Origin: Apostichopus californicus | Taxonomy: Eukaryota; Echinodermata; Holothuroidea; Aspidochirotida; Stichopodidae | Assembly: GCA_020650975.1 (NCBI GenBank) | Contig: JAIPMN010001866.1 | Coordinates: 18,286-82,285 of the forward strand | Reading direction: 5' to 3' | Length of the DNA: 64,000 nucleotides | In this document: in pieces, positions 62,601 through 64,000 of the stretch | Numbering within the stretch: position 1 is the stretch's first letter | Layout: every line of letters starts with the position of its first letter | Position numbers and translations under genes: made by a program | Notes under the pieces: generated by a model | Database searches by the model: none | Seen by the model: the letters and a program-made list of their open reading frames with translations, nothing else | Told to the model about the DNA's origin: nothing

Positions 62601-63788
62601 AAGTTGATTTTTGCTATGTTCAATTTGGTGGTGGCACACTGGACCATTAAAGGAACTTAAATATTGGGAAAATTAACTTAATAAAGACTTCAAAACTTGT
62701 TTTCTCAACTATTGCACCAAGTTAGATCATACACATCAAAAGTCTGCAGGTGCAACTTTTCTGTACATACTGGACAAAATGACAATTAGTAAATCACTAA
62801 TTACTGTGGGACCTCTGGCAGTTGTTATTGGTTTCAACCAAGAATCTACCTTGTCTAGTTACAGTGAACTGATAACCTTTCAAACAATGAACACCCTACC
62901 CTCAATGACCGGTCACTACTGGTCAGACTGGATTTTGTTATCTGTTCGAATCTTAACATCTGGTTCCCATGGAGACATCTTTTGTTGTTCACCATTTGAC
63001 TAAAGTCTTCAAATTTCTGTACTTGTAGCCCCTTAAGTATCCTGATCATTTTGGGAGGATTTACAGGTGGGCTTTAGTTCCAGCTATTTTTGCCTATTGT
63101 ATAAAGATCTATTCAGGGGATCAGGATTCCACTGTGTGAAAAGTCACCATTATGCCTGTGCCTCTCATTAAAATGCATTACTGTGGTTTGTAACTCAGTG
63201 TTCAAGCTAGAAGAGGAATCTCACCTCCTTTGATGGGGCCAACTTAAATTTATAAACTCCCATCCCAGCAGAGTTAGGAGAAGTCCCAACAATAAATGAT
63301 CCCTGTGTATTAACATAGTGTTATTTCACTGGCTAATAACTTGAGAACAGCCTAACCGCAACAGACAGTTCCAACCAAAATTGCAGCAACTGATTTGTCA
63401 TGCACATTTAATCTTTCTGGAAACATACGTAGCTATTAGCAACCATTTCATATCCCCAGAGGAAAGTGGGGTTTAGTTTCAAGTGGTCTAAAATAAAGAT
63501 AACTTTGTAAGTGACTAACAGGGATGTGTTCAGAGTCACTTTGTAGAGTAAAGTTTACAGAATGGATGTTAAAGACAGATGGAAGAGAAAAGTGTCATGT
63601 TTGATCCATTTTGGATTCTCATCTAGAATGATTTAATGAATGTTTTCGAGAAACAATGAAATTTGTAACAATTATAAACACCCTGCACTCCATGTGGGAG
63701 GCTGAGAAGTGGGTCAATTAAAATAAAATTATGACTGTTGCAAAAAGGTGGGTTAGTAAATCGTAACAAAGAAGGATGTCAATAGATA

Positions 63789-63853
63789 TGGTAGAGAGAG
63801 TAATTATTTTGTGTCTGTAGACATTATTGAAGCACGGTGTTGGGTTTGATTCC
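63789..63853 (+). repeat. tRNA-like Pol III promoter motifs (SINE or tRNA relic)
   Basis: TGGTAGAGAGA (63789-63799) fits the tRNA A box at 10 of 11 positions. GGTTTGATTCC (63843-63853), in the stem-forming context TTGGGTTTGATTCCCAA, fits the B box with one change. Spacing is about 54 bases. The remaining tRNA stems are not formed clearly, so this is more likely a tRNA-derived SINE head or pseudogene than a working tRNA. Confidence 0.3.
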
Positions 63854-64000
63854 CAACAGTAATTCCAATGATTGGTGGTGGTAGAAATCCATCACCATTT
63901 AAAGAGGACTGATTCTAGTCTACTGTTAGAAATGGAAAGAATCATTGGTGAGGTCTTAGCCTTAATTGGTACAAGACAGTTAATCTCCAGAGGTCTTTAC

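Larger units (their letters stand above)
43681..64000 (+). other. Long first intron of the TMEM184-family gene and/or intergenic DNA
   Basis: No further coding exon was recognised on either strand across 20.3 kb. The stretch holds the repeats and transposon remains listed separately. A CAGTGATGTGCTAG sequence at 44241-44254 resembles a hAT end but has no partner. C-rich runs occur at 57984-57994 and 60991-61013. Whether this is one intron depends on where the next TMEM184 exon lies. Confidence 0.5.

Overview
The window is nuclear DNA from an animal. The genes are split by introns with GT/AG borders, the DNA is AT-rich, and it is crowded with microsatellites, minisatellites and small DNA transposons. 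The proteins are closest to deuterostome orthologues that I know. Together with the repeat types, this suggests a marine invertebrate deuterostome, perhaps an echinoderm. The species cannot be fixed from the sequence. There are two short assembly gaps, one in a minisatellite (10276-10285) and one in a poly-C run (41359-41368).

Five protein-coding genes can be supported. The 3' part of UBE2O (+, 513-7375) encodes the ubiquitin-conjugating fold and the C-terminus of the E2/E3 hybrid enzyme. A complete 13-exon USP22 (-, 15531-26150) encodes the SAGA histone deubiquitinase. A complete 6-exon DHRS7B (+, 28892-34420) encodes a membrane-anchored short-chain dehydrogenase. A complete 2-exon TMEM11 (-, 39160-40546) encodes a mitochondrial inner-membrane protein. 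The first coding exon of a TMEM184-family gene (+, 43417-43680) is followed by more than 20 kb with no further recognised exon.

Gene orientation alternates: UBE2O and USP22 converge, USP22 and DHRS7B diverge from a shared upstream region at about 26.15-26.77 kb, DHRS7B and TMEM11 converge, and TMEM11 and TMEM184 diverge. USP22(-), DHRS7B(+), TMEM11(-) is the order and orientation I recall for human 17p11.2, so this looks like an old conserved block.

The rest is repeats and fossils. Four copies of a TTAA-flanked MITE family lie at 2661, 8715, 37375 and 55611. A TA-flanked MITE lies at 5075-5353. A hAT-type MITE with a perfect 8-bp target duplication lies at 59391-59723. There are two fold-back hairpins in introns, a 1.7-kb 14-bp minisatellite abutting one MITE, several smaller tandem arrays, and decayed Ty3/gypsy and LINE fragments. 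Most of 43.7-64 kb carries no recognisable gene. I found no new multi-gene system. The strongest observations are the synteny block and the insertion and expansion history of the MITEs.
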